DNA of 64,000 nucleotides from SAR202 cluster bacterium AC-647-P02_OGT_505m (lineage in GTDB: Bacteria; Chloroflexota; Dehalococcoidia; Lucifugimonadales; UBA826). A program made the position numbers and the translations under genes. Each line of letters begins with the position of its first letter. Position 1 is the first letter of the stretch. A model generated the notes under the pieces. The model saw only the letters and a list, made by a program, of their open reading frames with translations. It ran no database searches and was not told the DNA's origin. The DNA lies in NCBI GenBank assembly GCA_009391195.1, contig VEXB01000005.1:1-64000 (forward strand), written 5' to 3'. Shown piece by piece: positions 53,287-62,511 of the stretch.

Positions 53287-53469
53287 TCAGTCCAGTTCTC
53301 TCACTTCTACGAGGTGTGAGACTTTATTGACCATCCCAACAATAGAAGGGGTAGCATCATGTTCCACAGTATGATTAAGGCGTCTCAACCCGAGACTTTC
53401 GATGATTCTTTTTTGTCTCTGTGAGTACCCAATAGTACTTTTTTTCCAAGTAACCGATATTCTTGCCAT
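53287..53469 (-). CDS. rpmD: 50S ribosomal protein L30
   Basis: A 60-residue single-domain protein of the 50S subunit with 'VTWKKSTIGYSQRQKRIIESLGLRRLNHTV' features and the end 'MVNKVSHLVEVRELD'. It lies between rpsE (17 bases) and rplO (42 bases), the standard spc order. Confidence 0.96.
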   Translation of the reverse strand: MARISVTWKKSTIGYSQRQKRIIESLGLRRLNHTVEHDATPSIVGMVNKVSHLVEVRELD

Positions 53470-53486
53470 ACAATACTTCCCAGTAC

Positions 53487-54038
53487 CTATATTTCCAGAG
53501 AACCTTGAGATTCACTCAGTTCTGTACGCTGAGCGAATTCACGCCTCCGTTGAAGTTCTATTTCAGGATCCTTCATGGATTGAAGTCCTTCCATTGTCGC
53601 CTTGACCACGTTTGTCGGGTTTGTACTCCTCCGAACCTTTGTGACAATATCTTTTATCCCTGCAAGCTCTATCACAGCTCGAACAGAGTCTCCAGCAATT
53701 ACCCCAGTGCCGGGCGGTGCTGGTTTTAGCATTACGACACTTCCTCCATATTTAACTGTCACCTCATGCGGAACAGTATCCCCCTTGGTAGGAACTTCAA
53801 TCATGTTCTTTTGCGCAACAGTTGACCCTTTACGAATGGCATCAGGAACAGCATCGGCCTTGCCCATACCTATCCCAACCCTCCCATCTCCATCCCCCAC
53901 AACAACCATTGCACTAAAACTGAGATGTCTTCCGCCCTTCACAACCTTAGAAACTCTGTTGATACGAACCGTGCGCTCCGTCAGTCCAGAGTCGTCGTCC
54001 TCACCTCTGTTCCTTCTTCTTCCTTGCTGTTCAACCAT
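53487..54038 (-). CDS. rpsE: 30S ribosomal protein S5
   Basis: S5 takes part in mRNA unwinding and decoding accuracy. The 183-residue protein has '[28 protein letters not shown]' motifs, '[13 protein letters not shown]', '[24 protein letters not shown]' and '[10 protein letters not shown]'. About 20 residues of polar N-terminal leader precede the RNA-binding domain. It follows rplR by 58 bases. Confidence 0.97.
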   Translation of the reverse strand: MVEQQGRRRNRGEDDDSGLTERTVRINRVSKVVKGGRHLSFSAMVVVGDGDGRVGIGMGKADAVPDAIRKGSTVAQKNMIEVPTKGDTVPHEVTVKYGGSVVMLKPAPPGTGVIAGDSVRAVIELAGIKDIVTKVRRSTNPTNVVKATMEGLQSMKDPEIELQRRREFAQRTELSESQGSLEI

Positions 54039-54096
54039 ATTGTAATTATCACCTAAACCACTGAGATTTTACGTACGTCCCGCCACGAAAAATTGA

Positions 54097-54462
54097 TTAG
54101 AATTCCAAGCCCGCTTCTCTTGCAGCATCAGCAACTGCCTTCACCCTTCCATGAAATTTATAACCCCCTCGATCGAACACCACTGTCTGAACACCCTTCT
54201 GTTTGGTCCTTGTGGCTGCCAGTTCTCCAACCACTGATGAAACATTTTTCTTACCAGTTCCTTGTACTCTACTTCTAATTTCCTCTTCCAAACTTGATGC
54301 GGAAGCTATTGTATTTCCCAATTCATCATCAATAACTTGGACATATATATTGTTAAGGCTCCTATAAACGGAAAACCGTGGCCTTCCAGAAGTCCCACTA
54401 ATTTTTTGCCGAACCCTCTGATGCCTTATAACGCGTTTCGATTTACCACGGCTAGCTGCCAT
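54097..54462 (-). CDS. rplR: 50S ribosomal protein L18
   Basis: L18 binds 5S rRNA. The 121-residue product shows '[23 protein letters not shown]', '[20 protein letters not shown]' and '[28 protein letters not shown]', with a very basic N-terminus. It begins three bases after rplF. Confidence 0.97.
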   Translation of the reverse strand: MAASRGKSKRVIRHQRVRQKISGTSGRPRFSVYRSLNNIYVQVIDDELGNTIASASSLEEEIRSRVQGTGKKNVSSVVGELAATRTKQKGVQTVVFDRGGYKFHGRVKAVADAAREAGLEF

Positions 54463-54465
54463 TTG

Positions 54466-55008
54466 CTAAGCCCTCCTAGCGCTTTTACCAGGTTTGATAC
54501 GTACATATTCACCAGCGTACCGAATTCCTTTGCCTGTATAAACGTTGGGTGGTCTGACTTTCCTTATCTCAGCGGCTAGTTGTCCCACCGCCTGTTTATC
54601 TATTCCAGACACCTTAATCTTATTGTTATCTTCTACCTCTAGAGTCACTCCTTCTGGAGGCTGCATTACAACCGAATGGCTGAGCATAACACTAAGGGTT
54701 ATTCCTTTACCTGTCTGCTGTACTCTGTAGCCTACGCCGACGAGTTCAAGGTTTTTCTCAAAACCTTCACTCACACCTGTGACCATATTCGCCAAAAGAC
54801 TTCGAGTTAACCCATGAAATGCCTTATGCTCAGATTCATCACTTGGTCGAGAAACCTTGATAATCCCACCAGATTCTTCAATAGCTATATCGCTATTAAA
54901 TGAATCTGACAGCTGACCTCTGGGCCCTTTGACAGTTACCCCAGAACTCTCAATCTGAATATCTACACCTTTTGGAAGTTCTATTGGTTGATTCCCTATT
55001 CTGGACAT
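54466..55008 (-). CDS. rplF: 50S ribosomal protein L6
   Basis: L6 is a two-domain 50S protein near the factor-binding site. The 180-residue product starts 'MSRIGNQPIELPKGVDIQI' and shows 'VTVKGPRGQLS', 'GVGYRVQ' and the C-terminal 'VRPPNVYTGKGIRYAGEYVRIKPGK'. It lies 47 bases after rpsH. Confidence 0.97.
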   Translation of the reverse strand: MSRIGNQPIELPKGVDIQIESSGVTVKGPRGQLSDSFNSDIAIEESGGIIKVSRPSDESEHKAFHGLTRSLLANMVTGVSEGFEKNLELVGVGYRVQQTGKGITLSVMLSHSVVMQPPEGVTLEVEDNNKIKVSGIDKQAVGQLAAEIRKVRPPNVYTGKGIRYAGEYVRIKPGKSARRA

Positions 55009-55055
55009 TTACTCGCCTCAAATATTTCTAGCTGACTTAAAACTTTGGTCGATAC

Positions 55056-55457
55056 CTACCAAACATAAAACAGAACTTCCCCACCTACGCCCGAAGCACG
55101 AGCCTGAGATCCTGACATAACACCTTGGTTAGTGGACATGACAGCTATCCCACTTCCTCCATAAACATGAGGAATATCATCCTTACCTACGTAAACTCTG
55201 AGTCCCGGTTTACTAACTCGTTTTAAACCAGTAATGGCCGAATCATTTTTTTGCCAATAATGCAACTTAATATCAACCGTAGATCTTTCTTCATCTTCGT
55301 CATGGACATCAAAGCCTGTTATGAAACCTTCTTCCCTTAAAATGCGAGCAATCTCAAGCTTCACTGTTGATGAAGGAACACTAACAATTTGGTGTCCTAC
55401 CATGATCGCGTTACGTATTCTTGTAAGCATATCTGCTATAGGGTCGGATACTGCCAT
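55056..55457 (-). CDS. rpsH: 30S ribosomal protein S8
   Basis: S8 binds the central domain of 16S rRNA and in many bacteria represses its own operon. The 133-residue protein has 'DPIADMLTRIRNAIMVGHQIVSVPSS', 'KRVSKPGLRVYVGKDDIP' and the end 'VMSTNQGVMSGSQARASGVGGEVLFYVW' (key 'GGEVL'). It lies between rpsZ and rplF. Confidence 0.97.
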   Translation of the reverse strand: MAVSDPIADMLTRIRNAIMVGHQIVSVPSSTVKLEIARILREEGFITGFDVHDEDEERSTVDIKLHYWQKNDSAITGLKRVSKPGLRVYVGKDDIPHVYGGSGIAVMSTNQGVMSGSQARASGVGGEVLFYVW

Positions 55458-55492
55458 TTTCGAATTCCTTTTAACGTAGTTACTGGTTAAAA

Positions 55493-55678
55493 TTACCAGC
55501 TAGCCTTTTTTACACCGGGAAGTTGTCCTAGATGGGCCAGTTGCCTAAAACAAATCCTACACACACCTACATACCTAATATATCCTCGTGGCCTGCCACA
55601 ACGATTACATCTATTACGCGTCCTGACGGGAAACTTAGGACCCCTTTTCCAACTCTCTATCTTTGATTTTTTGGGCAA
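55493..55678 (-). CDS. rpsZ: 30S ribosomal protein S14, zinc-binding type
   Basis: A 61-residue short S14 with the zinc ribbon CNRC...CRIC (Cys pairs at about 24/27 and 40/43), '[20 protein letters not shown]' and the end '[11 protein letters not shown]'. The short zinc form (rpsN type Z) is the usual one in Gram-positives and Chloroflexota. It lies 15 bases after rplE. Confidence 0.97.
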   Translation of the reverse strand: MPKKSKIESWKRGPKFPVRTRNRCNRCGRPRGYIRYVGVCRICFRQLAHLGQLPGVKKASW

Positions 55679-55693
55679 TTTTTCACCTATACT

Positions 55694-56275
55694 TCAATCT
55701 TCTAGTTTGACGAACGGCATGCCCATAAGCTCCAAGAATCGCATACCTTCTTGGTCATTCTTAGCTGTCGTTACAAGAACAATCTGCAATCCTCTAATGC
55801 GGTCTATGCTGTTGTAGTCAATTTCAGGGAATATTGTGTGCTCTCTTATACCTAGTGAGCAATTTCCTCTACCATCAAAGCAATTCCTGGGAATACCTTG
55901 AAAGTCTCTAATACGAGGTAAAGCAGCATTTAACAGCCTATCGGCGAATTCATACATCCTTCTTCCCCGCAGGGTAACTTTCGCCCCGATCGGCATACCT
56001 TCCCGGATCTTGAAGCCTGCAATTGATTTCTTTGCTCTGGTAGTTATCGGTCTCTGACCTGTGATAAGAGTTAGATCTTCCGTGGCACTATCGATCGCTC
56101 TATTATTCTGAAGAGCTTCGCCTAAACCCATATTGAGAACTATTTTGTCCAATTTGGGGATCTCCATGACACTGGTATACCCGAACTCTTTAACTAGCTC
56201 GGGGCCCACCTCCTCACGGAGCATTTCCAACATACGGGGTGCACTATACGTAGGATGTTTTTCTTCTGTCGTCAT
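55694..56275 (-). CDS. rplE: 50S ribosomal protein L5
   Basis: L5 binds 5S rRNA and contacts P-site tRNA. The 193-residue protein has '[16 protein letters not shown]', '[28 protein letters not shown]' segments, '[23 protein letters not shown]' and '[13 protein letters not shown]'. The N-terminal part before the core is about ten residues longer than in E. coli. Its ATG overlaps the rplX stop by four bases. Confidence 0.97.
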   Translation of the reverse strand: MTTEEKHPTYSAPRMLEMLREEVGPELVKEFGYTSVMEIPKLDKIVLNMGLGEALQNNRAIDSATEDLTLITGQRPITTRAKKSIAGFKIREGMPIGAKVTLRGRRMYEFADRLLNAALPRIRDFQGIPRNCFDGRGNCSLGIREHTIFPEIDYNSIDRIRGLQIVLVTTAKNDQEGMRFLELMGMPFVKLED

Positions 56276-56580
56276 TCAATCACTTCCTGACATTTCTTAC
56301 ACACTCTCGCCCGACTTCCATCACCCAATGTCTCCACCCGTACCCTGGTTGCAGCCTGACAATGAGTGCATATAAGCCTGACATTTTCAATCGGCATCGA
56401 CATTTCTTTTTCTATGATCTCCGCCGCTCGCATGCCTTGCGCTTTCATGTGCCGCTTGACCATCCCCACCCCTTCGACAACAACTTTTCTTTTCGAATTA
56501 ATAGTCTGTTGAACCGTACCTTGCTTTCCTCTATCTTTGCCTTTAGTGATCAAAACCAAGTCGTTCTTTTTTATCCTCAT
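56272..56580 (-). CDS. rplX: 50S ribosomal protein L24
   Basis: L24 starts 50S assembly at the 5' end of 23S rRNA. The 102-residue protein has the KOW motif '[19 protein letters not shown]', '[14 protein letters not shown]' and a C-terminal pair of CxxC motifs ('CTHCQ', 'CKKC') that may bind zinc. It overlaps rplN by one base and rplE by four. Confidence 0.96.
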   Translation of the reverse strand: MRIKKNDLVLITKGKDRGKQGTVQQTINSKRKVVVEGVGMVKRHMKAQGMRAAEIIEKEMSMPIENVRLICTHCQAATRVRVETLGDGSRARVCKKCQEVIE

Positions 56581-56948
56581 TAGAGAACCTCTGGAGCCAA
56601 AGATACAATCCGCATAAAGTCTTTATCCCTTAGCTCTCTTGCTACTGGACCAAAAACTCTCGTTCCCCTTGGCATGCGATCATCGTTTACAATAACCGCC
56701 GCATTTTCATCAAATTTAATATGTGATCCGTCCTTCCGTCTGTGCCCCTTTGCAGTCCTAACGACAACAGCCTTCACAACTTCACCTTTTTTCACTGTTC
56801 CTGATGGTGATGCCTCCTTAACGGATGCAACTATAATGTCCCCAAGCCACGCATATTTCCTACCTGAACCCCCTGGAACACCTATACAACTGATAACCCG
56901 AGCACCGGAGTTGTCTGCTACCTTAAGCCTTGTGTATTGTTGAATCAT
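56580..56948 (-). CDS. rplN: 50S ribosomal protein L14
   Basis: L14 is a core 50S protein at the subunit interface. The 122-residue product shows '[17 protein letters not shown]', '[29 protein letters not shown]', '[29 protein letters not shown]' segments and '[11 protein letters not shown]'. A 49-base gap separates it from rpsQ. Confidence 0.98.
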   Translation of the reverse strand: MIQQYTRLKVADNSGARVISCIGVPGGSGRKYAWLGDIIVASVKEASPSGTVKKGEVVKAVVVRTAKGHRRKDGSHIKFDENAAVIVNDDRMPRGTRVFGPVARELRDKDFMRIVSLAPEVL

Positions 56949-56997
56949 AACTCTTACGATTTCTCTCTAATTAACGGAATAATAAATTTCCGTTATG

Positions 56998-57345
56998 CTA
57001 GTCATTAACCTCAGAGGCATCAGCTTCAGCCCGTTCATGGCCAGATGAATCAAAATCATCTACATTTATGTCAGACGGTTGCAATTCAGCTACATCACCT
57101 TTCTGCAAAATTTCTTCTACTTTCCACCTCTTGGTTTTCGATGTAGGCCTCGTTTCAATGATGCGAACTGTGTCACCAAGTCGACATTCATTACTACCGT
57201 CGTGGACTTTGAAACGACTCCACTTCCTCACGTTCTTTTTATAAACGCGGTGAGGTTGCAGCCATTCCACTGTTACCACAACAGTTTTGTCCATTTTATC
57301 GCTGATAACTTTACCTATTTTAATTTTTCTTCTTTCGTAACTCAT
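56998..57345 (-). CDS. rpsQ: 30S ribosomal protein S17 with acidic tail
   Basis: S17 is a primary 16S rRNA-binding OB-fold protein. The core is normal: 'GKVISDKMDKTVVVTVEW', 'KWSRFKVHDGSNECRLGDTVRI' and 'TRPTSKTKRWKVEEIL'. At 115 residues it is about 30 longer than usual because of an acidic C-terminal tail rich in Asp and Glu after residue 84. Its start overlaps the rpmC stop by one base. Confidence 0.96.
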   Translation of the reverse strand: MSYERRKIKIGKVISDKMDKTVVVTVEWLQPHRVYKKNVRKWSRFKVHDGSNECRLGDTVRIIETRPTSKTKRWKVEEILQKGDVAELQPSDINVDDFDSSGHERAEADASEVND

Positions 57346-57548
57346 TAGGAACTCTCTACAATTTCTCTTTCACGAATCACCGTCATTATTCTGGCAATCC
57401 TCTTTCTGGCCATTCTAATCTCATTCACATTCGTCAACTGCATCGTTGCAACCCGAAATCTAAGATTCATCATGCCCTTCTGGGTCGATTCCAATTCTTC
57501 AGCCAAATCTTCATCGTTTAGGGCTCTTATGTCGTCTATTTCTGCCAT
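57345..57548 (-). CDS. rpmC: 50S ribosomal protein L29
   Basis: A 67-residue helical-hairpin protein near the exit tunnel, with 'LNDEDLAEELESTQKGMMNLRFRVATMQLTN' features and 'RMARKRIARIMTVIRERE'. It lies between rplP (16 bases) and rpsQ (one-base overlap). Confidence 0.96.
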   Translation of the reverse strand: MAEIDDIRALNDEDLAEELESTQKGMMNLRFRVATMQLTNVNEIRMARKRIARIMTVIREREIVESS

Positions 57549-57564
57549 CTTAAATATGCCTTAA

Positions 57565-57993
57565 TTAACTAGCAGCGGACCCAATGCCAGGCCTCGAGAC
57601 TATCCGTGTGCCCATAGGCATCTTGGAAGCCGCAAGAGTCAGTGCATGTTTCGCTATATCCTCTGGTATTCCTGCCATCTCAAAAAGAACCCGTCCAGGT
57701 TTTATTACTGCAACCCAATGGTCAGGCGCACCTTTCCCTTTACCCATCCTAGTTTCAGCTGCACGAGCCGTCACACTCTTATCAGGAAACACCCGTATCC
57801 ACATACGCCCACCTCTCCTAGCATACCGGGTCATAGCACGCCTAGCCGCCTCAATCTGTCTGGAAGTAATCCAAGCATTCTCCGTTGCTTTCAAGCCGTA
57901 TTCACCGAAATTAAGACTACTACCAGCATTGGCGATACCCTTTCTTCTTCCCCTATGATGGTTTCTGTATTTAACTCTTTTTGGCTGCAGCAT
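57565..57993 (-). CDS. rplP: 50S ribosomal protein L16
   Basis: L16 lies beside the A site of the 50S subunit. The 142-residue protein has '[19 protein letters not shown]', '[34 protein letters not shown]' in parts, '[39 protein letters not shown]' in parts and 'MPMGTRIV'. It follows rpsC by 70 bases. Confidence 0.97.
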   Translation of the reverse strand: MLQPKRVKYRNHHRGRRKGIANAGSSLNFGEYGLKATENAWITSRQIEAARRAMTRYARRGGRMWIRVFPDKSVTARAAETRMGKGKGAPDHWVAVIKPGRVLFEMAGIPEDIAKHALTLAASKMPMGTRIVSRPGIGSAAS

Positions 57994-58063
57994 ATTGCCG
58001 TTCCTATACCTACTTAATTATCCTATTTGTTTTGCCGTAACGTACATGAATTTCTGATCCAAC

Positions 58064-58816
58064 TTATCCCTGGTCAGACTCTTCATCTGCAGTTACCAAA
58101 ACTTCTATAGCCGGAACATCCTCATCTTCAGCTGATCCCGCAATCGGTAGCTCAGGCCTATCCACAGATTCTCCTATTATTGTAGGGTTCATAATCTCAC
58201 CCCTACATATCCAAACTTTCACTCCAATAACACCAAACTCAGTAGCAGCTTCTGCTAACCCATAGTCAATGTCAGCTCTCAGTGTATGGAGAGGAACTCT
58301 CCCTTCGTGGGCCTTCTCCTGCCTCGCGATATCAGCGCCGGCCAATCTGCCAGAGGCTATAATTTTGATGCCTTCCGCTCCAGCCTGCATGGTTCTAGTG
58401 AGTGACTGCCTAATAGCCCGCCTAAACGCAATCCGCCTCTCAAGCTGGTCAGCAATATTCCTTGCTACCAAATAAGCATCTAATTCAGGTTGTCTAACCT
58501 CTTTAACATTCAGACGCGTTCTACGATTACCAGTCATTAAGTCAAGCTCTTTCCTAAGCTCGTCAACACGTGTACCACCCCTACCGATCACGATACCTGG
58601 TCTCGCGGTATGAATAGTGACGGCGACTTCATTGGAATCGCGCTGAATATCCACCTTGGTTATCCCGGCATCCTCATACATAGCATTTATCTTGCTTCGA
58701 ATGGATATGTCTTGGTTTACTAGACTGGCGTATTCAGACCCACGGGCAAACCAAGTGGCATTCCAATCCTTCGTTATTCCAACCCTGAATCCATTCGGAT
58801 GAATCTTCTGTCCCAA
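58064..58816 (-). CDS. rpsC: 30S ribosomal protein S3
   Basis: S3 forms part of the mRNA entry tunnel. The 250-residue product starts 'LGQKIHPNGFRVGITKDW' (TTG 58816, with GGAGG nine bases upstream), has the KH domain motif 'VIGRGGTRVDELRKEL' and the C-terminal 'GIKIIASGRLAGADIARQEKAHEGRVPLHTLRADIDYG' in pieces. The last about 35 residues are an acidic extension ('AEDEDVPAIEVL', 'DEESDQ'). It is adjacent to the rplV stop. Confidence 0.97.
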   Translation of the reverse strand: MGQKIHPNGFRVGITKDWNATWFARGSEYASLVNQDISIRSKINAMYEDAGITKVDIQRDSNEVAVTIHTARPGIVIGRGGTRVDELRKELDLMTGNRRTRLNVKEVRQPELDAYLVARNIADQLERRIAFRRAIRQSLTRTMQAGAEGIKIIASGRLAGADIARQEKAHEGRVPLHTLRADIDYGLAEAATEFGVIGVKVWICRGEIMNPTIIGESVDRPELPIAGSAEDEDVPAIEVLVTADEESDQG

Positions 58817-58817
58817 A

Positions 58818-59156
58818 CTACAGTCCCTCCTCGTCAACAACGACCGTTATATGACTACTTCTCCTGCTGATCCTCCCAACCCGGCCTCGTGCTCTAGCCC
58901 TAAAGCGTTTAAGTCTAGGAGCCTCGTTTGCATAAATCTCGGAAATTTTTAAGTCTTCTGTCCTAGCCATCAATTCGTTCTCTGCATTGGAAGCAGCAGA
59001 TTTAACTGTCTTCGCCACTCGAGCAGCAGCGGGAGAGGGCATGAACCTCAAAGTCGTGAGAGCTTCTTCCACTTTCATGCCTCTCACAAGATTAACTATC
59101 GGCTTAAGCTTTTTTACCGATATTCCTGTGTTACTGGATTTTGCCCTTATTCCCAC
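58818..59156 (-). CDS. rplV: 50S ribosomal protein L22
   Basis: L22 lines the peptide exit tunnel. The 112-residue protein shows 'ISVKKLKPIVNLVRGMKVEEALTTLRF', 'AKTVKSAASNAENE' and the end loop 'RFRARARGRVGRISRRSSHITVVV'. Its stop is one base before the rpsC TTG start. Confidence 0.97.
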   Translation of the reverse strand: MGIRAKSSNTGISVKKLKPIVNLVRGMKVEEALTTLRFMPSPAAARVAKTVKSAASNAENELMARTEDLKISEIYANEAPRLKRFRARARGRVGRISRRSSHITVVVDEEGL

Positions 59157-59193
59157 TTTATTTACCTAATTTAATCCTATTAAACTCTAACTA

Positions 59194-59472
59194 TTAACCA
59201 GAAATCCGCTCAACCCTAGAAGAATGTCCTCGAAATGTCCTCGTAGGAGCAAACTCGCCTAGCTTATGCCCAACCATGTTTTCTGTAACAAAGACCGGCA
59301 CATGTCGACGGCCATCATGAACAGCCAGTGTTAATCCAAGCATATCCGGCATGATGACTGAGGCTCGAGACCAAGTTCTAATTACCTCACGGCTGTTAGA
59401 ACGGACTGCATTCTCCACTTTCTTCGCCAGCTTCGGATGTACATACGGACCCTTTTTTATTGACCTAGACAT
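59194..59472 (-). CDS. rpsS: 30S ribosomal protein S19
   Basis: A 92-residue 30S head protein starting '[19 protein letters not shown]', with '[52 protein letters not shown]' in parts. It follows rplB by 20 bases. Confidence 0.98.
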   Translation of the reverse strand: MSRSIKKGPYVHPKLAKKVENAVRSNSREVIRTWSRASVIMPDMLGLTLAVHDGRRHVPVFVTENMVGHKLGEFAPTRTFRGHSSRVERISG

Positions 59473-59492
59473 TTTTAAAAATTCTTAACCTC

Positions 59493-60326
59493 TTACTTTT
59501 GGTATCGCCTTCTAACAATAAATTTACTAGAAGGTTTCTTCTTTTTTCTGGTCCTATAACCCAACGCTGGCTTACCCCAAGGAGTCTTAGGTCCAGGCAT
59601 CCCGATGGGGGATCTACCTTCACCACCACCATGGGGATGGGCATTGGGAGCCATTGCAACGCCACGAACTGTGGGTCTCTTGCCTAGATGGCGCTTCCTA
59701 CCCGCTTTACCAAGTTTCACATTCTTGTTATCGACAGCACTGAGCTGACCGACAGTAGCCATGCAAGCGCTCAGAACGTTTCTCATTTCCCCTGAAGGTA
59801 ATCTCAAAAGGGTGTACTTGCCTTCTGTAGCTAGAACCTGGGCAGAACTGCCTGCGCTTCTAACTATCTGTCCTCCCCTCCCAACTTTAAGTTCCACATT
59901 GTGAACCACTGTACCTGACGGTATATTCGCCAAAGCAAGAGCGTTACCAGGAGTTATATCTGCACTTTCACCAGACATTACTTTATGTCCAACTCTTAAA
60001 TCGTTTGGGGCAAGAATGTATCTCCAATCGCCATTTTCATATTTGATCAGTGCAATCCTCGAGGACCTATTTGGGTCGTATTCAATAGTCTCAACCGTGC
60101 CCAGAATACCAAAATTATCCCTCTTAAAATCGATAACCCTGTAACGTTTTTTGTGACCTCCACCTCTATGCCTTACAGTAATTCGACCAGAGGAATTTCT
60201 CCCCCCCGTTTTTTTAACCGGCTTAACAAGGCTTTTTTTAGGTTTTCTCTGCGTTATATCATCGGTAGTCTGAAGAACAAGTCCTCTCTGACCCGGCGTT
60301 AACGGCTTTCTTACTTTAAGAGGCAT
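59493..60326 (-). CDS. rplB: 50S ribosomal protein L2
   Basis: L2 is a core 50S protein needed for peptidyl transfer and subunit joining. The 277-residue product has '[25 protein letters not shown]', '[13 protein letters not shown]', '[24 protein letters not shown]' and '[23 protein letters not shown]', the last with the conserved catalytic-region His. It overlaps rplW by one base. Confidence 0.98.
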   Translation of the reverse strand: MPLKVRKPLTPGQRGLVLQTTDDITQRKPKKSLVKPVKKTGGRNSSGRITVRHRGGGHKKRYRVIDFKRDNFGILGTVETIEYDPNRSSRIALIKYENGDWRYILAPNDLRVGHKVMSGESADITPGNALALANIPSGTVVHNVELKVGRGGQIVRSAGSSAQVLATEGKYTLLRLPSGEMRNVLSACMATVGQLSAVDNKNVKLGKAGRKRHLGKRPTVRGVAMAPNAHPHGGGEGRSPIGMPGPKTPWGKPALGYRTRKKKKPSSKFIVRRRYQK

Positions 60327-60619
60327 TAAACACCCTCGAATAGTGTTATGGAGTCACCAGGTGAAACCGTAACGATGGCTTTTTTCCAGGACCTCAGTTG
60401 CGAATACCTTGGACCAAATCTTTTCTTTTTCCCTTTAACGTTCATAGTACGAACTTTTTCTACAGACACCCCAAAAGCTAATTGCACGGCATCTTTTATC
60501 TCGTGTTTGGTGGCGGACGGCGCGACTTCAAACACGTATCTATTTTCTTCCTGCAATAGAGTAGATTTTTCTGTAACGATTGGTTTACGAAGAATCGAAA
60601 ACTTGTGAAGCTTGCTCAT
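60326..60619 (-). CDS. rplW: 50S ribosomal protein L23
   Basis: L23 sits at the tunnel exit and docks trigger factor and SRP. The 97-residue protein has '[38 protein letters not shown]' in parts and '[19 protein letters not shown]'. It overlaps rplD and rplB by one base each. Confidence 0.97.
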   Translation of the reverse strand: MSKLHKFSILRKPIVTEKSTLLQEENRYVFEVAPSATKHEIKDAVQLAFGVSVEKVRTMNVKGKKKRFGPRYSQLRSWKKAIVTVSPGDSITLFEGV

Positions 60620-61443
60620 TACTTAACCTCAGATCCGTCTTCTTCAATATCAATCTCTTCTACCAACGCATTGAAAAGCTCCTTATCCGACAAAACCTTA
60701 ATAGGTTGCTCAGCTTCCTCGACGTTGTCATCGGATAAGTCCATCTCGGCATCATCTGGCATTTCATCCCCAGCGACAAAAATATTTTCCTTCGGGTCTG
60801 AAATTTTTTCACCTTTGTAGACACCACCCCACGTTTCTTCAACTTTTCTAACTGCATCCACTGTCATAACAACGGAGGAGTTATTGATGAGATCCAAAGT
60901 GTTTAAAACATTGGCAGGAAGAGTTTTCACTCTCTGCAAATTACCTGATGCTCGGACTACATTGTCGTTTCTCCCGTTAGTAACCACCAATGCGGACCCA
61001 GTAGCATGAAGAGCTTCTAACACAGATTTCATAGACTTAGTTTTGGAGTCTTGTATATCCAAATTATCGACTACTACCAATGTTCCCTGCCGAACCTTAT
61101 CGGACAATACTGAGATAATGGCCAGCCGCCTCATTTTCTTAGGAGTACGCTTGCGATAACTTCTAGGACTAGGTCCAAAGGCACGCCCACCACCGACCCA
61201 TATAGGAGACCTTATAGATCCCTGACGAGAACTCCCTGAATGCTTCTGTGGTCTTGGCTTGGCTCCACCACCAGAAACTTCAGCCCGGGTCTTAGTCTTA
61301 ACTGTTCCTTGCCTTTTATTAGCCAAATGGCCTACAACAACTTGATGAACCAAAGCAGCTTTCTCGGGAACATCAAAAACGTCGTCCCTGACGTCAATTT
61401 CTCCAGACGCTCCGCCTCTTATGTCTTTAACTTGTAATTTCAC
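60619..61443 (-). CDS. rplD: 50S ribosomal protein L4 with long acidic C-terminal extension
   Basis: L4 is an early-assembly 50S protein whose loop lines the exit tunnel. The core (about 1-208) is normal with 'VVVGHLANKRQGTVKTKTRAEVSGGGAKP', 'GSIRSPIWVGGGRAFGPSPRSYR' in parts and 'VVMTVDAVRKVEE'. The protein is 274 residues, about 65 longer than typical bacterial L4; the extra C-terminal part is very acidic with over a third Asp/Glu. The extension is in frame and ends with a normal stop that overlaps rplW by one base, so it is not a frameshift artefact. Confidence 0.95.
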   Translation of the reverse strand: MKLQVKDIRGGASGEIDVRDDVFDVPEKAALVHQVVVGHLANKRQGTVKTKTRAEVSGGGAKPRPQKHSGSSRQGSIRSPIWVGGGRAFGPSPRSYRKRTPKKMRRLAIISVLSDKVRQGTLVVVDNLDIQDSKTKSMKSVLEALHATGSALVVTNGRNDNVVRASGNLQRVKTLPANVLNTLDLINNSSVVMTVDAVRKVEETWGGVYKGEKISDPKENIFVAGDEMPDDAEMDLSDDNVEEAEQPIKVLSDKELFNALVEEIDIEEDGSEVK

Positions 61444-61448
61444 TACGA

Positions 61449-62081
61449 TTAACTCTTTAGCTCAGATTTTCTAATAACTACCAGGGCATCCTTGTGACCG
61501 GGAACTCCTCCCTTTACAAGAAGCAAATTCCTATCGGAATCGATCATAACAACTTCCAGGTGCTTAACAGTAACTTTGTCCCCACCCATGCGACCCGCCA
61601 TCCTCATCCCTTTGATGACACGACCAGGTGTCGTTCCCGCTCCGATAGAACCTGGCGCCCGGTGCCTATCCGACTGTCCATGGGTCTTAGGGCCCCCACG
61701 AAAGTTATACCTTTTGACACCACCTTGAAATCCCTTACCTTTTGAGGTACCAGTTACGTTAACCTTTTCACCGACCTCAAATATGCCAACACTAACTTCT
61801 TCACCGACATCTACAGTAGATACATCGTCAGCCGAAACCTCTCTCAAGTGCCTAAAGTTTCGACCACCAGATTTAGCCACATGACCTCTTCTTGGGGAAT
61901 TTACCTTCCTAACGGGGTCAAACCCCAACTGAACACTATCGTACCCATCAATTTCATCTGTTTTAATCTGTGTGATAGTGCAAGGACCAGCCTGAATCGC
62001 CGTGACACTATCAGCAGTGCCATCCTCGTGAAAGAACTGAGTTCCTCCAATTACTTTCCCTAATATTCCATGTAGAGTCAT
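61449..62081 (-). CDS. rplC: 50S ribosomal protein L3
   Basis: L3 starts 50S assembly and reaches the peptidyl transferase centre. The 210-residue protein has 'GILGKVIGGTQFFHEDG', 'VNVTGTSKGKGFQGGVKRYNFRGGPKTHGQSDRHRAPGSIG' in pieces and 'GMRMAGRMGGDKVTVK'. It lies 49 bases after rpsJ and five before rplD. Confidence 0.97.
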   Translation of the reverse strand: MTLHGILGKVIGGTQFFHEDGTADSVTAIQAGPCTITQIKTDEIDGYDSVQLGFDPVRKVNSPRRGHVAKSGGRNFRHLREVSADDVSTVDVGEEVSVGIFEVGEKVNVTGTSKGKGFQGGVKRYNFRGGPKTHGQSDRHRAPGSIGAGTTPGRVIKGMRMAGRMGGDKVTVKHLEVVMIDSDRNLLLVKGGVPGHKDALVVIRKSELKS

Positions 62082-62130
62082 TTGAACTTCTAGCCTATTC
62101 TCAATTTAGTATCTTTTCTTCTGATCTTGT

Positions 62131-62445
62131 CTATAGCTTAAGAGAGATATCCACACCAGCTGGCATATCAAGATTTGTTAATGAATCGATAGTTTTAGAT
62201 GTGGGACTGTGGATATCTATTAGTCGGTTATGTGTTCTTATCTCAAAGTGTTCCCTAGAGTCCTTATCAATATGAGGTGCTCGAAGAACACAGAACCGCT
62301 TTATAGCTGTTGGGAGAGGGACAGGTCCGGACACACGGGCCCCAGTTCTCTCTGCTGTCTCCACTATCTGGCCAGCAGATTGATCCAAAATTCTGTGATC
62401 AAAAGCCTTCAGGATAACCCTAATCTTTTGCGCAGCCTGTACCAT
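62131..62445 (-). CDS. rpsJ: 30S ribosomal protein S10
   Basis: S10 is in the 30S head and also serves in transcription antitermination (NusE). The 104-residue product shows '[39 protein letters not shown]' in parts and '[16 protein letters not shown]'. It is the first gene of the S10 cluster and follows fusA by 66 bases; no tuf gene intervenes in the window. Confidence 0.98.
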   Translation of the reverse strand: MVQAAQKIRVILKAFDHRILDQSAGQIVETAERTGARVSGPVPLPTAIKRFCVLRAPHIDKDSREHFEIRTHNRLIDIHSPTSKTIDSLTNLDMPAGVDISLKL

Positions 62446-62511
62446 AATGATTTCCTATAAATTTATTCTTGCCGATTGTCTTAGTATTGCCTATGTTAGT
62501 TAGTTCTCTAA

